Below are positions 47,182 through 58,218 of a DNA stretch of 64,000 nt, piece by piece; the stretch's first letter is position 1; each line of letters opens with the position of its first letter. Made by a program: the position numbers and the translations under genes. Under the pieces are notes generated by a model. It made no database searches and was not told the origin of the DNA. It saw only the letters and a list, made by a program, of their open reading frames with translations. Source of the DNA: Plicaturopsis crispa FD-325 SS-3 (Eukaryota; Basidiomycota; Agaricomycetes; Amylocorticiales; Amylocorticiaceae); the NCBI GenBank assembly GCA_000827205.1, contig KN832557.1:1707771-1771770 (forward strand). Direction: 5' to 3'.

Positions 47182-48999
47182 ATGAAACCTTCGCTAGGTA
47201 AAATCATAATCAAACCTCGACTAGCTCGAGGCGGCGCTCCCGTAGCAAGCTCCTCCCGCGTCGAAGCTGCGTGTACACCCGCGACACAGCCAGAGGACGA
47301 AGATAACGACGAGGAGAACGACGGCGAAGGCGATGGTGGGAGCGAGAACGGAGCGGCCGATGACGAAGGCGAAGGTGCGGAGGCTGAGCCCCAAACAGAA
47401 ACGGAGGCAGCGGAGCCTGCCCCTACGCCGCGCGGAAGGGGGCGCCCGCGGGGTCGGGGTCGGGGTCGAGGGGCAGCAACTGGCACGCCGAGAGCAAGGG
47501 GCAGAGGAAGGGGCCGTGGGCGCGGAAGGGGGCGGGGTCGTGGCGTAGCGTTTCGGCTGGGTGGACGTGACGACGACGGGGACGGTGAGGAGGGTGCTTT
47601 GCCGGAGGGTGCAGAGGGCGAATACGACGAGGGAGGCAAGCAGTTCAGGAAAATTCAGGGCAAGGTGTACATCATCGACGGGGACGAGTATGTTACGGAG
47701 AATGACCCAAAGGGTGATACGAAGATTGACCCGCATGGAAACCTGCTCGACGGTGCACTATTCCCCAAAATTCGTCCTCTATACACGCTGATATATGCCT
47801 CGTAGGCCGGCGCTTCAAAGCTGCCACATTCACGCTCCCTGCGCGCGACCCAAATCGCGTGTATATGCTCGCTATCGATGCTGCCCGCACGTCAGGCTTC
47901 CGCGATTCACTGTACTATTTCCGCAGAAACCCACTCGCTTTGAAGCTCAATGCCACGCAGCCAGAGAAAGAATACCTCATCGCAATAGGCAAGCTGGGCT
48001 CACACTTGCGTACGCGTAGCGTCACGCTCATCACTGCCCGGAGCGCATACAAACTCCATGGCGCGAAGATGGTAGTCGGTACGTTTTAATACTGCAGTCT
48101 TCAAGTGTATACTTACTGTGTTCCCAGACGGCAGATGGGTTGTAGACGACTACAATGAGGAGAGAGTCCTTGCAGAAATCGCCGAGAAAGGCTTGAAACC
48201 AGGAGACCCCGTCGGAGATCTCCCGGACCCTCAGCTCTACGCAAACGAAGCGGCAGGCTTCGGTGGTGCAGCTGGAAAAGGCGGAAATGCACAATCGAAA
48301 GGCGAACGGGGCCCAGGGCTTGGACTATACCGTGCTGGTGGTCCCACGACGCTATTCGGAGGCTCTGGTTGGGGACCCTACAGCGACGGACCACTAAACG
48401 CGGTCCGGAAGTCCATGCTCAGTCGCGATGGCTTGAACGAGGAGAACTGGATGTTCATCGCCGCCCAAAGGACAGCCGAGGCTGGAGAAGAGTGGGCGAA
48501 GATACGAAGAGAGGCGCTGCGGACCAATGGAGGCATCTATGGCGAAGAACATCCCAAATGGCACGCGGATGAGGAGGAGGACACAAACATGCTACAGCTC
48601 GACGCCGAAGGTGGGGACGCCGCTGAAGGAAGTCCGAAGAAAAAGAAAAAGAAGCGCAGCCATGCAGAGGACCATCCTCTTGGAGTGTATGAACCACATT
48701 CAGACCTTGTGCACTGTACGTCCCCAGCAGCTTTACCCCACTTCCCAGCCAACTAATGCTTATACTGCGCAGATCGTGCCGATACGCAACCCACAAGAAG
48801 TCGGTGGGAGGTACTTCCGGACTCGGAGGATAAAAAACGCGTTTTGGGGGGCCGGAAAGCGGGTAACGGTGCTTGGGCGCTTGCGTGGGTTGACACTGTC
48901 ATGGAACTTCCTCCTCCCGAAGCCCTCGATGCAGAGGACAACGCAGAGCGCGAAAAGCTAATGAGTTCTCTTCCACCCTCGTCAAGTATCCCAAGCTGA
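47182..48999 (+). CDS. RSC7/SWP82-type chromatin-remodelling subunit
   Basis: Subunit of the RSC or SWI/SNF nucleosome remodeller, in the nucleus. The N-terminus is acidic, then has a long RGRGRGR-rich tract with AT-hook-like RGRPRGRG. The RSC7 domain follows: GKVYIIDGDEYVTENDPKGD, then after a splice RRFKAATFTLPARDPNRVYM, LAIDAARTSGFRDSLYYFRR and IGKLGSHLRTRSVTLITARS, and after another splice DGRWVVDDY. The C-terminal part has a basic KKKKKKR nuclear signal. The last exon (YRADTQPTRSRWEVLP ... LPPSSSIPS) extends the protein to a TGA at 48997-48999. About four introns. The SWP82/RSC7 choice between RSC and SWI/SNF cannot be made from one gene. Confidence 0.9.
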
Positions 49000-49612
49000 A
49001 CATTCTTTTCCGTATTCTTGTTGCTGCTTCTCGTTGCGCTCGATAATACTGTAATGCATTGAACATTGTGATCTTGTAATACACTCTGGGCGCCGCCTGA
49101 GCTCTACCTCTGCCGAAGACATTGAGTCGTTGACTATAAGTACCTTCATCATGAAAGCTAAGCGCTAAACGTTAACCACTTGTACGTTGAGTATGGAGGC
49201 ATTCATAGGCGCAGAAACCAACGCGTCCGCGTTTCAAAAGGCATGGAGAAGGCAGGTGAAGCTGAAAGATAGCCTTGCATTAGCCCGTAGCTGTACTGTG
49301 CCTCAAGGCTTCAAGCTTCAAGTCTCAGGTCTCGGCTTCGTGGAAGAAGACTGGAGACGACGCAGGTGCAAGATGTTCAACAACAATGTATTCGGTGCAT
49401 GTGTATCATATCAAGACAACTTTTGAGCCTATCGGTTAACTCCAACATCTTGGCAAGTCGAAGCGCATAGATCCCCAGAACGAGGGGGACAGGACATTGC
49501 GTCAAGGCGGGACGTCGAGCGGAGGGAGGGCGGCACCGGCGTGTGGGTGCATTGTCCCGTGCATGTTTGACATGACGTCCCTTTTGAGCAATCCTAGCAG
49601 CCGGGAAGGCGT
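49000..49612. other. Convergent 3' region, no gene seen
   Basis: About 610 bases between the RSC7 and eL41 stop codons. A 79-codon plus-strand frame at 49187-49426 has no recognisable features. Confidence 0.5.
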
Positions 49613-49753
49613 TTACTCTTGAAGAGCACATCATATGAGTTCCTGGTGCCCTGGAGTAATTGAGCAGACGAGATACTCACTGGAACGAGCCCGCATCTTT
49701 CTGCGTTTGCGTCTGAGTCTGCGAGACCTCTTTTTCTTCCACTTATCTCTCAT
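49613..49753 (-). CDS. RPL41: Ribosomal protein eL41 (25 residues)
   Basis: The minus strand from 49753 reads MRDKWKKKRSRRLRRKRRKM and then RARS, which is eL41 with only conservative differences from the yeast form. The last codon is split. Exon 1 (49753-49681) ends TCC A, a 63-base GTGAGT...CAAG intron (49680-49618) follows, and a 5-base second exon (49617-49613) supplies AG TAA. This gives the universal ending RARSK and a stop. The product is an extremely basic helix at the interface of the two ribosomal subunits. Gene finders with a length cut-off miss it. It diverges from a probable Pol I factor gene across a 277-base promoter. Confidence 0.96.
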
Positions 49754-49883
49754 GCTGTGGACAAGACATCGTGTCAGTATGCATAATCAATCATAAACGA
49801 GGGAAATGGGCGGCGTACATGTGAAGTCACGAAAGGTGCTAAGGAGAGGACGAGGCGCGCAGCGTCCGGAAGATGATGCTTTG

Positions 49884-49897
49884 AAACTGTACAGTTT
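49884..49897. promoter_or_regulatory. Perfect 14-base palindrome at the centre of the eL41 / Pol I factor promoter
   Basis: AAACTGTACAGTTT is a perfect palindrome centred between 49890 and 49891. The midpoint between the two start codons (49753 and 50031) is 49892. A dimeric regulator binding here could serve both genes. Binding is inferred from symmetry and position only. Confidence 0.5.
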
Positions 49898-50030
49898 ATA
49901 ATGTCGATTCCCACGGTATATGCAAGCGAGTCGCGTGGGTTCGACTCTGCCAAGTTCAAACTGGCCTTGGACTGTGCAGCGTTCCTCCTACCGTTCGTTG
50001 TACAAGTTTACTTGCTGTTAACTGCGAAAC

Positions 50031-51492
50031 ATGGCTAGGCGGAAAGTCGTCCCACAAGCGCTACACTCAGAGCTCTCGGAATACGCGTCGCTTCTGCGCA
50101 GCCTGCGGACGACCCACACTCTGGACCTGGCGACACATCTATCCCAGCCCCAGCAGTCTGCCCCACCATCCTCAGAGCGCGACAGTGAAAGCGATTTGGG
50201 TGAAGACGACCAGCATGTATCTGATCCAGATGACGCCAAGCACGATGTCTCGTCGGATCCTGTCTCGCAAGGCAAACGCAAGCGACGATCGTCGGGAAAG
50301 AGGCCCAGGAAGACGCATGATACGTGGACGCGATGGCCTCACATGGCAGGAGACGTTCATGCCCCCGAATGGACCTTCGAAGACGAGATCAATGTACTCG
50401 CGATACATATATTGAAGTCGCGAGCTCCGGGAACAAGTACAGGTCCTCACGAAAACGAATCTCCCGAAGCCAATGGAATCCGTGCCCCTGATGACGACTT
50501 CGCAGATGGCTCGGATTCTGAGGAGGATACACCACTGCTGCCTGCGACGTTGAAGGCCCTCACGACGGCGTCATCCGAGTATCTGGCCCAAATCCTCGGA
50601 GCTTTAGTCGCCCATGTTCCACCTGCTGCCAAGCAAATGCAGGATCGCATGCGCCCAATGGGATGGGACACTGTTCTCGACGTAGTTGGCGCCTGTAAAC
50701 TAGTCGATGAAAAGTCCGTTTGTCCGCGTTATCGTTAACTTTATGCCAATGAAATTGATTCTTCTCTATATCTTGTCCTTTTTCTGTGTTGTCTGCCCAG
50801 CACGCTTGCCAGAGTACAACGGCGAATGGAATCGTGGTACGGTGCCTCTGAGTCCAAAGGTTTGCGCGGTTGTTGTTCCGCGAGGCCGTTGCTGAAACTT
50901 GGTAATAGCCATTCCAAGGTTACAAGCAATGGACTTGTCGAAGAATGGCTTTCGCGATCTCGTTTCCCTGCATGATGCAAGTATCTTCACACTGCCGCCT
51001 GTCCCCAAGAACAAGACAAAATCCAAGCCCAGCAAGAAAGGCACGTCATGTTTGCTTCAATGTTAGGATTTTATTAATACCGCCCCATAGAGATGAAATA
51101 CAAGAGTGCAGCGTTCATCGAAGACGAGGACGAAGACGAGGTGGAAATGCAACCACTGGAGGCTCAGCGGAAGATGGACGGCATGTGCTATTTCATCTTC
51201 TAAAGGGATTTCTACTAATCTCAGTTGTGATATGCAGCCGACACACCTACCATCGACGACGTAAATGAAAAGGCAGAGGACAACAATGACGAGGACGTCG
51301 ATGAAGAGGACGACGACGATGGCGAATCGTCTGACGAAGACGAAGAGGACAGTCCCCCCGCGAAGCGTAAGCTCCACCATTGTTCCGTGCCCTTATTCTA
51401 TGCTGAGCAACGGTTTCTGCAGGACTGCGTGCTGGGTGAACTCATCTATACATCGTGATCAAGACCGGAGGACTGTGTCCTGCCGTGTATAA
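50031..51492 (+). CDS. Probable RNA polymerase I initiation factor, RRN9-like
   Basis: The start MARRKVVPQALHSELSEYAS leads to a Ser/Asp-rich region and a basic nuclear signal (KRKRRSSGKRPRK). The likely RRN9 signature DTWTRWPHMAGDVHAPEWTFEDEI follows in two adjoining pieces; a Trp-Pro-x-x-x-x-x-V-x-x-PEW-x-x-EDE arrangement is typical. After a splice, NTLARVQRRMESWY leads to MDLSKNGFRDLVSLHDASIF and a very acidic tail (DEDVDEEDDDDGESSDEDEE). In yeast, Rrn9 is part of the UAF complex that activates rDNA promoters. The last splice (donor after PPAK, acceptor at about 51420) and the stop at 51492 are uncertain. The family call is from memory of the motif. Being divergent from eL41 fits a ribosome-biogenesis role. 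Confidence 0.6.
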
Positions 51493-51899
51493 AGCTCGTA
51501 GTCGTACGAACGTATCATCAATCAATGTAGATCAAGAGTACGTCCACTGGTCACGACATGTCTGGTGTGGAACGTTAACAATCACTCGATAATTAGGGAC
51601 GCTTTGCACTGCCGGACGTCCCACGGATTATTCCCGCTCGGTCCCAGGCGATCAGTCTCCACCTCACAGTTCACGACAGCTATCCTCAATGGGGGCGGCG
51701 CTGCAACATTTTAGTGACACGAGTTTGAGGCGCGGTAAGGGGGATGAGTACTGAGTACTGAGTCGTTGCAGATGTCCACGGTGGCCATGCTACTTTGTCG
51801 ATCTTTGCAGATGGATTACAGTGCTACTGCTACAGATGTAACCAAGATCGTGGTAAATATCTCACGCAGAATTTTTTTTCGGGCGTACAACTACAAAGC
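51493..51899. other. Convergent 3' region, no gene seen
   Basis: About 400 bases between the RRN9-like gene and the hydrolase-like gene; no coding signal. Confidence 0.5.
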
Positions 51900-52811
51900 T
51901 CAGGGTACGCCCCCACTCATAACCTCATACAAGCCTTCTCCCACTTGTCTCCTCCCAAGATGCTCACTCCAGAACCGCATTATCGGTTCCCACTCTTCCT
52001 TGGATCGCGGCATACCCTCTCCTCTTTGCATTTTGACCTCATTTAGATGCGTGAAAGCTTTATTGAATGCAGTGAGTGCGCCGGGTGGAAGGGCATCATC
52101 CGCAGGCGGTTGCCGATGAAACACCAGTGTTGGTGTCGGGCACGGCTTGGACAGCGTTGGGTAGGACAGCAAAGGACCTGACACAGTGATGACTGATCCC
52201 AGACGTCGGGGCTCTGTCCCTTCATCTGTGTCCGAGCTAGATGCCGATTTCGCGCGCGTTAGTTCGCGCGTCCACCACCTGATCGCAAATTCCACAGCGA
52301 CGCTGCCGCCTTGCGCGAATCCAAGGAGGTGGATCCTGTGCGGCGGCCACGCGCACTCGGTGATGAGTTGGTCGAGTAGATCCAGTGCTGGAGTAGGGTT
52401 CGGGCGGTCTATGAGCTCCCCGAGGGGGTTGAACGATTCGTACCATTGAAACGATTGTTCGTATAAGAAAGGAACTCTGAACAGTAACATCAGCATCGCA
52501 GGCTCATCTGTATGCGATTCGTGCTTACTGCTGTGGAGCGCGTAATGCGAGGGTTGCTGTCTGGGGAAGTTTGAGTGCGCGCCCGAGCTTGGCGAACGGG
52601 ACATGGCTATCGCCTAGACATAACTAAGTCTCTGATTGCATGGACCGCAGGATAAAGATACCATACCTAAGCCATGTAGTAGAATAAGGAGATTTTCATC
52701 TGTCCCATCATCACTGGGAGAATATGAAAAGGGTGCCGAAACACGGGCTGCATTCGGGGCAGGTTTGACGTTTGACGAAGAGGTCTCTCGAAGGTGAATT
52801 GGCGGCGTCAT
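51900..52811 (-). CDS. Phospholipase/carboxylesterase-fold protein lacking the nucleophile serine
   Basis: Alpha/beta-hydrolase related to acyl-protein thioesterases. It starts MTPPIHLRETSSS at 52811; ENLLILLHGLG is the oxyanion strand, followed across introns by ALKLPRQQPSHYALHS and VPFLYEQSFQWYESFNPLGEL. The elbow reads LLGFAQGGSVAVEFA, where active enzymes have GFSQGG, so the catalytic Ser position is Ala. At the C-terminus, where active members have a GH(S/G) histidine, it reads GEGMPRSKEEWEPIMRFW with no evident catalytic His. Stop at 51900-51902. It may be an inactive relative used as a binding protein, or it may use the later Ser in GGS. Probably cytosolic, since there is no signal peptide. 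Confidence 0.8.
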
Positions 52812-54121
52812 CTTGGAGGCGCTTGATGGTAGTGGCACGGCGTGTATGTTTAAGTCGTAAATAAGGTGTAACGGCGACCAGAAGAGATGATATATACAAG
52901 CACGGTCGCCAGTGGAAAGAGAAAGACTCGCAGCTGCAGTACTAACGTGCAATCTGCGGCATGTCGCCGGCGGCGTTCATCGGTAAGTAGCCCAACAGGT
53001 TCAGGCCTGCCAAAGTTCAAACGTTCAGATCTTGATGTATTGGTTCAGGTTGCAGAGCGGACACGCACATAACCATTACACCTTAATCGCCGCGTCCTCA
53101 CGCGCTCTCCGCTGATGCAGTTCAACAATATGTGGCAGTTTTGCCATGGGTCACCGTAGCAGACGAGCTGAAGGCAGGCAGGGTGCAGGAAGACAGCGGC
53201 CCAGGAGGTCTCGAAGCTCTCCACCGCGATTGAAAAGCGATGCCCACCTATTCTGCTCTATTACCTCCACAACACCCTCGCTCTGATCTGCGAAGGTGGT
53301 TGGCGTTTGAAACCACGCGTTCAGTGCGGAGTTTTCGGGGAGTTTCTACACAAAAACGATGCGGGACAAACTTTGGCTGTGTACGTTTGCCCAGTCTCCC
53401 TGTTATATAGAATCGCATCTGTGAAGTTTCTATGAATGCCTTTGGCGAGTAGACGTGCTTGAGTGATATTTGACAAGCTTGCCTCCAACATCCACGCCCA
53501 GCTTCCAGGAGTCGGTCATGTCTCGAGATTGACTGCAGAAAGTGTCAACACACTACTACCATCGGTAGATGATTCGAGTACTGCATACGGCCAAAACCAA
53601 GATAAGCAGCTCTGTGGGAGTCGACCTGCTGGAAATAGTCCGCAGCGCCTAACGCGGTGTCAGTCGCGCAGCACTTTGGGTCACTTGCTTGTCTGAATCT
53701 GGATAGCGCCTTGTGATTGTCCCTTCCAAGGAGCCGCTCGGTAACGGTGTCCAATAGCATTTGCCATTTGAAGGACTTAAAGTTCGAAGGAGTCACGAAC
53801 GAGCGCTTGACAAGTTTGGGTGAAGCGCGCTGAGCGCCGCAGTAAATGGGTACCCGCAGGTTCCGTCGGAACTCGGAGGCGGCCCTGTATAAATACAGGC
53901 CTTGCGGCGCCAACGTTGCCTTTGTCCTGTCTTCCCCTCTTGAAGCCGACTACCATAGTCGTCTCAAGCGCCGCAGACAGTCGTTCTCTTTTTCGAGAAG
54001 GCATCCCAGTCTGCGCTCTACAACGAATTCTCATTCTCATTCTCTGTTCTATCATCAACGTGTCAGCGTCAATCCCAACTTTCCAACCACACTCGCCCCG
54101 ATATCAGTTAAGTAGGGTCTC
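52812..54121. other. Long divergent promoter region, hydrolase-like gene / Argonaute
   Basis: 1.3 kb without a recognisable gene. The Argonaute core promoter is at 53884-53899. Several short frames near 53820-54115 overlap the Argonaute leader and have no support. Confidence 0.5.
53884..53899 (+). promoter_or_regulatory. TATA box inside a palindrome, Argonaute promoter
   Basis: CCTGTATAAATACAGG has 7-base arms complementary around a 2-base centre and contains TATAAATA (53888-53895). It lies about 230 bases before the Argonaute ATG, so transcription would give a 5' leader of roughly 200 bases. Confidence 0.55.
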
Positions 54122-57100
54122 ATGGCTTACAGAGGAGACCGCGGCAGAGGGGGGCACGATAGAGGTCGCGGAGGCCCGCGAGGAGGTGCCCCAGGTGGTG
54201 ATAGAGGTAGGGGTGGCTCACCCGACTTCAGAGGGCGTGGCTCGCCTGATTTCAGAGGTCGTGGTTCTCCCGACTTCAGAGGTCGCGGCGGCTCTGACTT
54301 CAGAGGTGGTCGCGGCGGCTACCAGGACAGAGGTGGCGGTCGCGGCGGGCCCCCCAGAGGCGGATTTGGCGGTGGCAGGGAACAAGGAGGGTAAGCGCCC
54401 AATATCTCTCAAGAGACCGTCCGTCGCTCACACTCATTAACAGCGTGTTCGCCGCTAATGAACGCGCGGACTTTGACGCTCGCTTGCGCGACGATAACGC
54501 GCTAGTGCAGTCGTTTCAGTCGTTGAACCTTCGTCAGGGCGACCTTCCGCTACGCCCCGACTTTGGCAAAGCTGGACGCGAGGTCAAACTTCGCGCCAAC
54601 TTCTTCCCGGTCAAGGTCCCGAAAGGCCCCCTGTTCGAATACGATGTCACCATCACCCCAGTCGCCGGAACAGCTATCAAACGTGTCCGACGCAGGATCT
54701 TCCAGCTGGCAGAACAAAACCCGGCATGGCAAGCTATCAGAAATTATGTGGCTCACGACCACACGTCAAAGCTGATTGCGGCGAGGAAGCTGCCCCAGCC
54801 TTTGTCCGTCACTGTGCCATTTTACGACGAAGATGAGCCCGGTCCCACGGCGGGTGGGAAAGTGTACACTTTGACCGTACAATTCACTCAAGAGATTGAG
54901 ACCCAAAGTTTAAACAAGTGGGCTTGTCACACAGTTGTTCGATGCTGCGTACTAACCGGATGCAAACAGTTATCTGAGCGGTAATCCGCAATACCGAGGT
55001 AAGTCACGAAGATGATTCGTGCCATATACATGCAGACCATGAATTTGTAGGCTATGATGTCCTGCCCGTTATTGCGGCGCTCAACATCATCTTGGCGGCC
55101 TACCCGAATCGCTCGGGGGGTAGCGGCGTGATGGTGGGCCGCAATCGTTTCTTCTTCCCAACGCCCGGCCAACAAGGCATGTCACTCGGCGGTGGGCTAG
55201 AGGCATGGAAGGGTTTTTATTCGTCCGTGCGCCCGACCTTCAAGCAGCTCATGGTCAACGTAAATGTATGCACCACAGCATTCTATACTCGTAGGTTGCG
55301 CTCACTTGTGCCTATCCTCCTACGCTAACACTTCCGCAGCGGGGAATTTGGCCGAAGCTATGATCGCGTTCGAGAACTCGAGCTTCGGCGCACGGGCGCA
55401 AGCCTTCGCAAAGAGTGTCCGGGTCAAGACCACGCATCTGAACTACAAGAAAACTGTCAAGCGCGTATCAGACAAGACCGCTAAGACGCACAAGTTCGAA
55501 TGCGCTGAGATGCAGAATCGCAGGGTATCGGTGGAAGAGTACTTTTTGAGGAGTACGTGCTCTAAACGTCTTGCACACTGTAGCTAATGTATTGTCACAG
55601 AGTATCAGATCAAGCTCCGGTACCCCGACATGCCCCTCGTTGACGTCGGCGGTCAGAAGTCCAATCTTCTTCCTGCTGAGGTCTGCGAAATACTTCCCAA
55701 CCAGCCTTTCCGCGGAAAGCTCACAGACGAGCACACGGCTCAAATGATTCTCGTGGCCTGCAAGCCACCCAACGTCAACGGTGCGGCCATCGTGGGTCGT
55801 GGTCTCGACGAGCTAGGATTCCGGCGCGATGAGCAGCCTCTTCCTAACTTTGGCGTTTCTATCGGCAAAGAGATGGCTGTCATTCCTGGGCGTATCCTCC
55901 CGGCGCCTGGGATTCGGTACGGTCAAGGCACTCCCGACGTCGACGACCGCGCCGGATGGAACTTGAGAAAGGTGCGTCCTTTTCCCGTTGAATCCCGTTG
56001 CACGGCTCCATAATGATGCCTTGCAGGTGAAATTTGCCAGCGGAGGAAAACTGGATCGTTGGGCTGTATTGCTCATCCACGATGGCGGAAGAGACGAGTT
56101 CAGGGACACGGCCGACCCCGAGCTGCGCACCGTCATCAACGGCTTCGCTAGCATGTGCCGCACGAGCGGCATGACGGTGGCCCCGGTCGAGCCTCTCTAC
56201 GTGGCCGCTAATCTACCGCGGAAAGATCGCACGGACCCGCTGCGTGCGCGCGCCGTCAGCGCCATCGAGGGCGCGATCAAGAGCATGCCCGGCAAGCCCA
56301 ATTTCATCATGGTCATACTGTCTAGCGGCGACAAGAACGTGTATAACGGGATCAAGACTCTCTGTGATGTCAGGCTCGACGTGCCGACTGTGTGCGTTCA
56401 TGCCGCCAAAATCAGGAAAGAGAAAGGACAATTGCAGTACTTCGCAAATGTCGCGCTGAAAGGTACGACCTGGCTTGCTCTGTACTACTCATGCACCTCG
56501 CTAAGCCTTCTTCTCCTACCAGTGAACATGAAGCTGAGGGGGGTCAACCACGCGCTCGACACGCAGAACATGGCCTGGCTCAAGAAAGCGCCGACTATGC
56601 TGGTTGGAATGGGTCAGAATATTCTTCGTATAATTTTGACTGTTCTAAATTCGTTGTCCGCCAGATGTTACGCACCCTGGTCCAGGAAGCGTGAAATTCA
56701 CGCCGTCGATCGCCGCCGTGGTCGCCAGTACCGACAGCAACTTCGCTCAATACCCTGCCAGCATGGAGATGCAGGAGTCAAAGAAAGAGGTGAGCCCTTG
56801 ATTGTTTTGCTTGGCCGCCCGAGAGCTTACGAGCGATTGTCTGATACAGATGATCACGAATATTGCTCAGATGATGCACGAGCGATTGACCGTCTTCTAC
56901 GAACGAAACAAACGGCTCCCTGAGCGTGTCCTGGTGTATCGTGATGGCGTGTCCGAGGTACGTTACTCAGTCATGCCACCTATCAGGCTCCTGATCGTCG
57001 GAGCGTACCTAGGGACAATTCCAGACGGTGTTGATAGAAGAGCTTCCCGGCATGAAGGCTGCCTTCAGAAAGTTCGACACTCCTAAAGCTCCGTATAAAC

Positions 57101-57817
57101 CCAAGCTCACGATCGTCATTTGGTGAGGACATTCCCTATGGACTCTGTACCCTGATATCGACGTTAAAATATGTACTCTCAATAGTGGCAAGAGGCACCA
57201 CACGAGGTTCTACCCGACGGAGGCCTCAGCTGCTGATCGCGACGGCAATCCTAAGCCGGGGACTGTCGTAGACCGTGGCGTCACGGACGTGTATGGTTTC
57301 GATTTCTTTTTGCAAGGTATTTTGACTCGTTTTTTTTATGTTTGACCGTAGCTGATCTGTTGACATCTCTCAGCCCACGGTTCCCTCCAAGGACAGGTGC
57401 GATTAGATATCTATGGTTCTATGGCATTTGCTGATTTTTCTATCTCAGGTCCGGCCCTGCCATTACTATGTCATCCACGACGAAAACAACTTCAAGGCTG
57501 ACGAGATGCAAGGGCTCACGCACAACATCTCGTACCTGTTCGCCCGCGCAACGAAGGCCGTCTCGTTGATATCTCCCGCATACTACGCCGGTAAGCCTTC
57601 AGCTACCTTCCATTCACTCGCTACAAAACTGATCCTGCCTTGGGTAGACATCTGTTGCGAGAGGGGCCGGTGCTACTTGCAGAGCCTTCTTCAGGGCCAG
57701 GCCAGCTCTGCGACCTCAGCTGGCAGCGGCGCCGAGGACGCTGTCGTGAGGGAGGCGAGACAGCTGTGGGGAAACGGTGTCGGCACCAACCTCAGGCAGA
57801 CGATGTTCTACCTCTGA
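54122..57817 (+). CDS. AGO: Argonaute (AGO/QDE-2 family)
   Basis: Effector of RNA silencing that holds a guide RNA and can cut the target. Residues 1-90 are RGG-rich with three SPDFRGRG units. Then come the N domain (VFAANERADFDARL), linker (GGGLEAWKGFYSSVRPTFKQL), PAZ (to FECAEMQNRRVSVEEYF, LRYPDMPLVDVGG), MID (DRWAVLLIHDGG, PNFIMVILSS) and PIWI. The PIWI catalytic residues visible are Asp in GMDVTHPGPG (restored by splicing), Glu in ESKKEM and Asp in YRDGVSEGQF. The fourth position reads PAYYADICCERGRCY, where animal AGO2 has PAYYAH, so the tetrad is DEDD. KRHHTRFYPTEA and the PCHYYVIHDENNF block are normal. It ends with the usual MFYL and a TGA at 57815-57817. About 15 introns. Its 3' end faces the RNase III gene. 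Confidence 0.97.
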
Positions 57818-58218
57818 AGACATTCCCGGTCGCTCGCTAGTGTGTACGTTAGTGTATTATATCTTGCCATGTTCATTTCCGTCTCCGTCTTGGTCTACGG
57901 CCCTCTCTGTCTGGCAGTTTGTCTCGCATTTTGCAGTTCCTCCCCTACGAATTCTCTTCGATTATCGTCACTGTACAACGTGTCTCGCCATTTGTAGTTT
58001 ATAGAAGGGTGCGCAATAAATCGTATTGACGCACAAATCTTTGCGAGAGTACTAAGTAAGTTATGAGTAGATATGCCGACAACGGGATGCGCCCCAGTCG
58101 TCGTATGTGGGATGATATCCAAGTGATATATAAGTAAATATAATGCGTCGGGCAGTACGTGTCGAAAGCGTCAAGGTCATAACATGTCGTAACTCGTAAG
58201 AATCGTAGTAGGGCGAAA
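57818..58218. other. Convergent 3' region between Argonaute and RNase III genes
   Basis: 401 bases separating the two stop codons. If the transcripts run past their stops, they could overlap and form double-stranded RNA. No gene is seen. Confidence 0.5.

Noticed and set aside
47061-47639. Pro/Arg/Ser-rich minus-strand frame of 192 codons
   Set aside because: It is the complement of the RGRG-rich tract of the RSC7-type gene, which has clear domain support on the plus strand.
49901-49970. GGGTTCGACTC, resembling a tRNA T-loop
   Set aside because: The flanking bases do not form a T stem, and no acceptor, D or anticodon arm can be drawn.
53820-54440. 206-codon plus-strand frame overlapping the Argonaute 5' end
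   Set aside because: It runs in another frame through the RGG repeat region and the leader. The Argonaute start at 54122 is supported by the RGG tract that leads by a good splice into the N domain.
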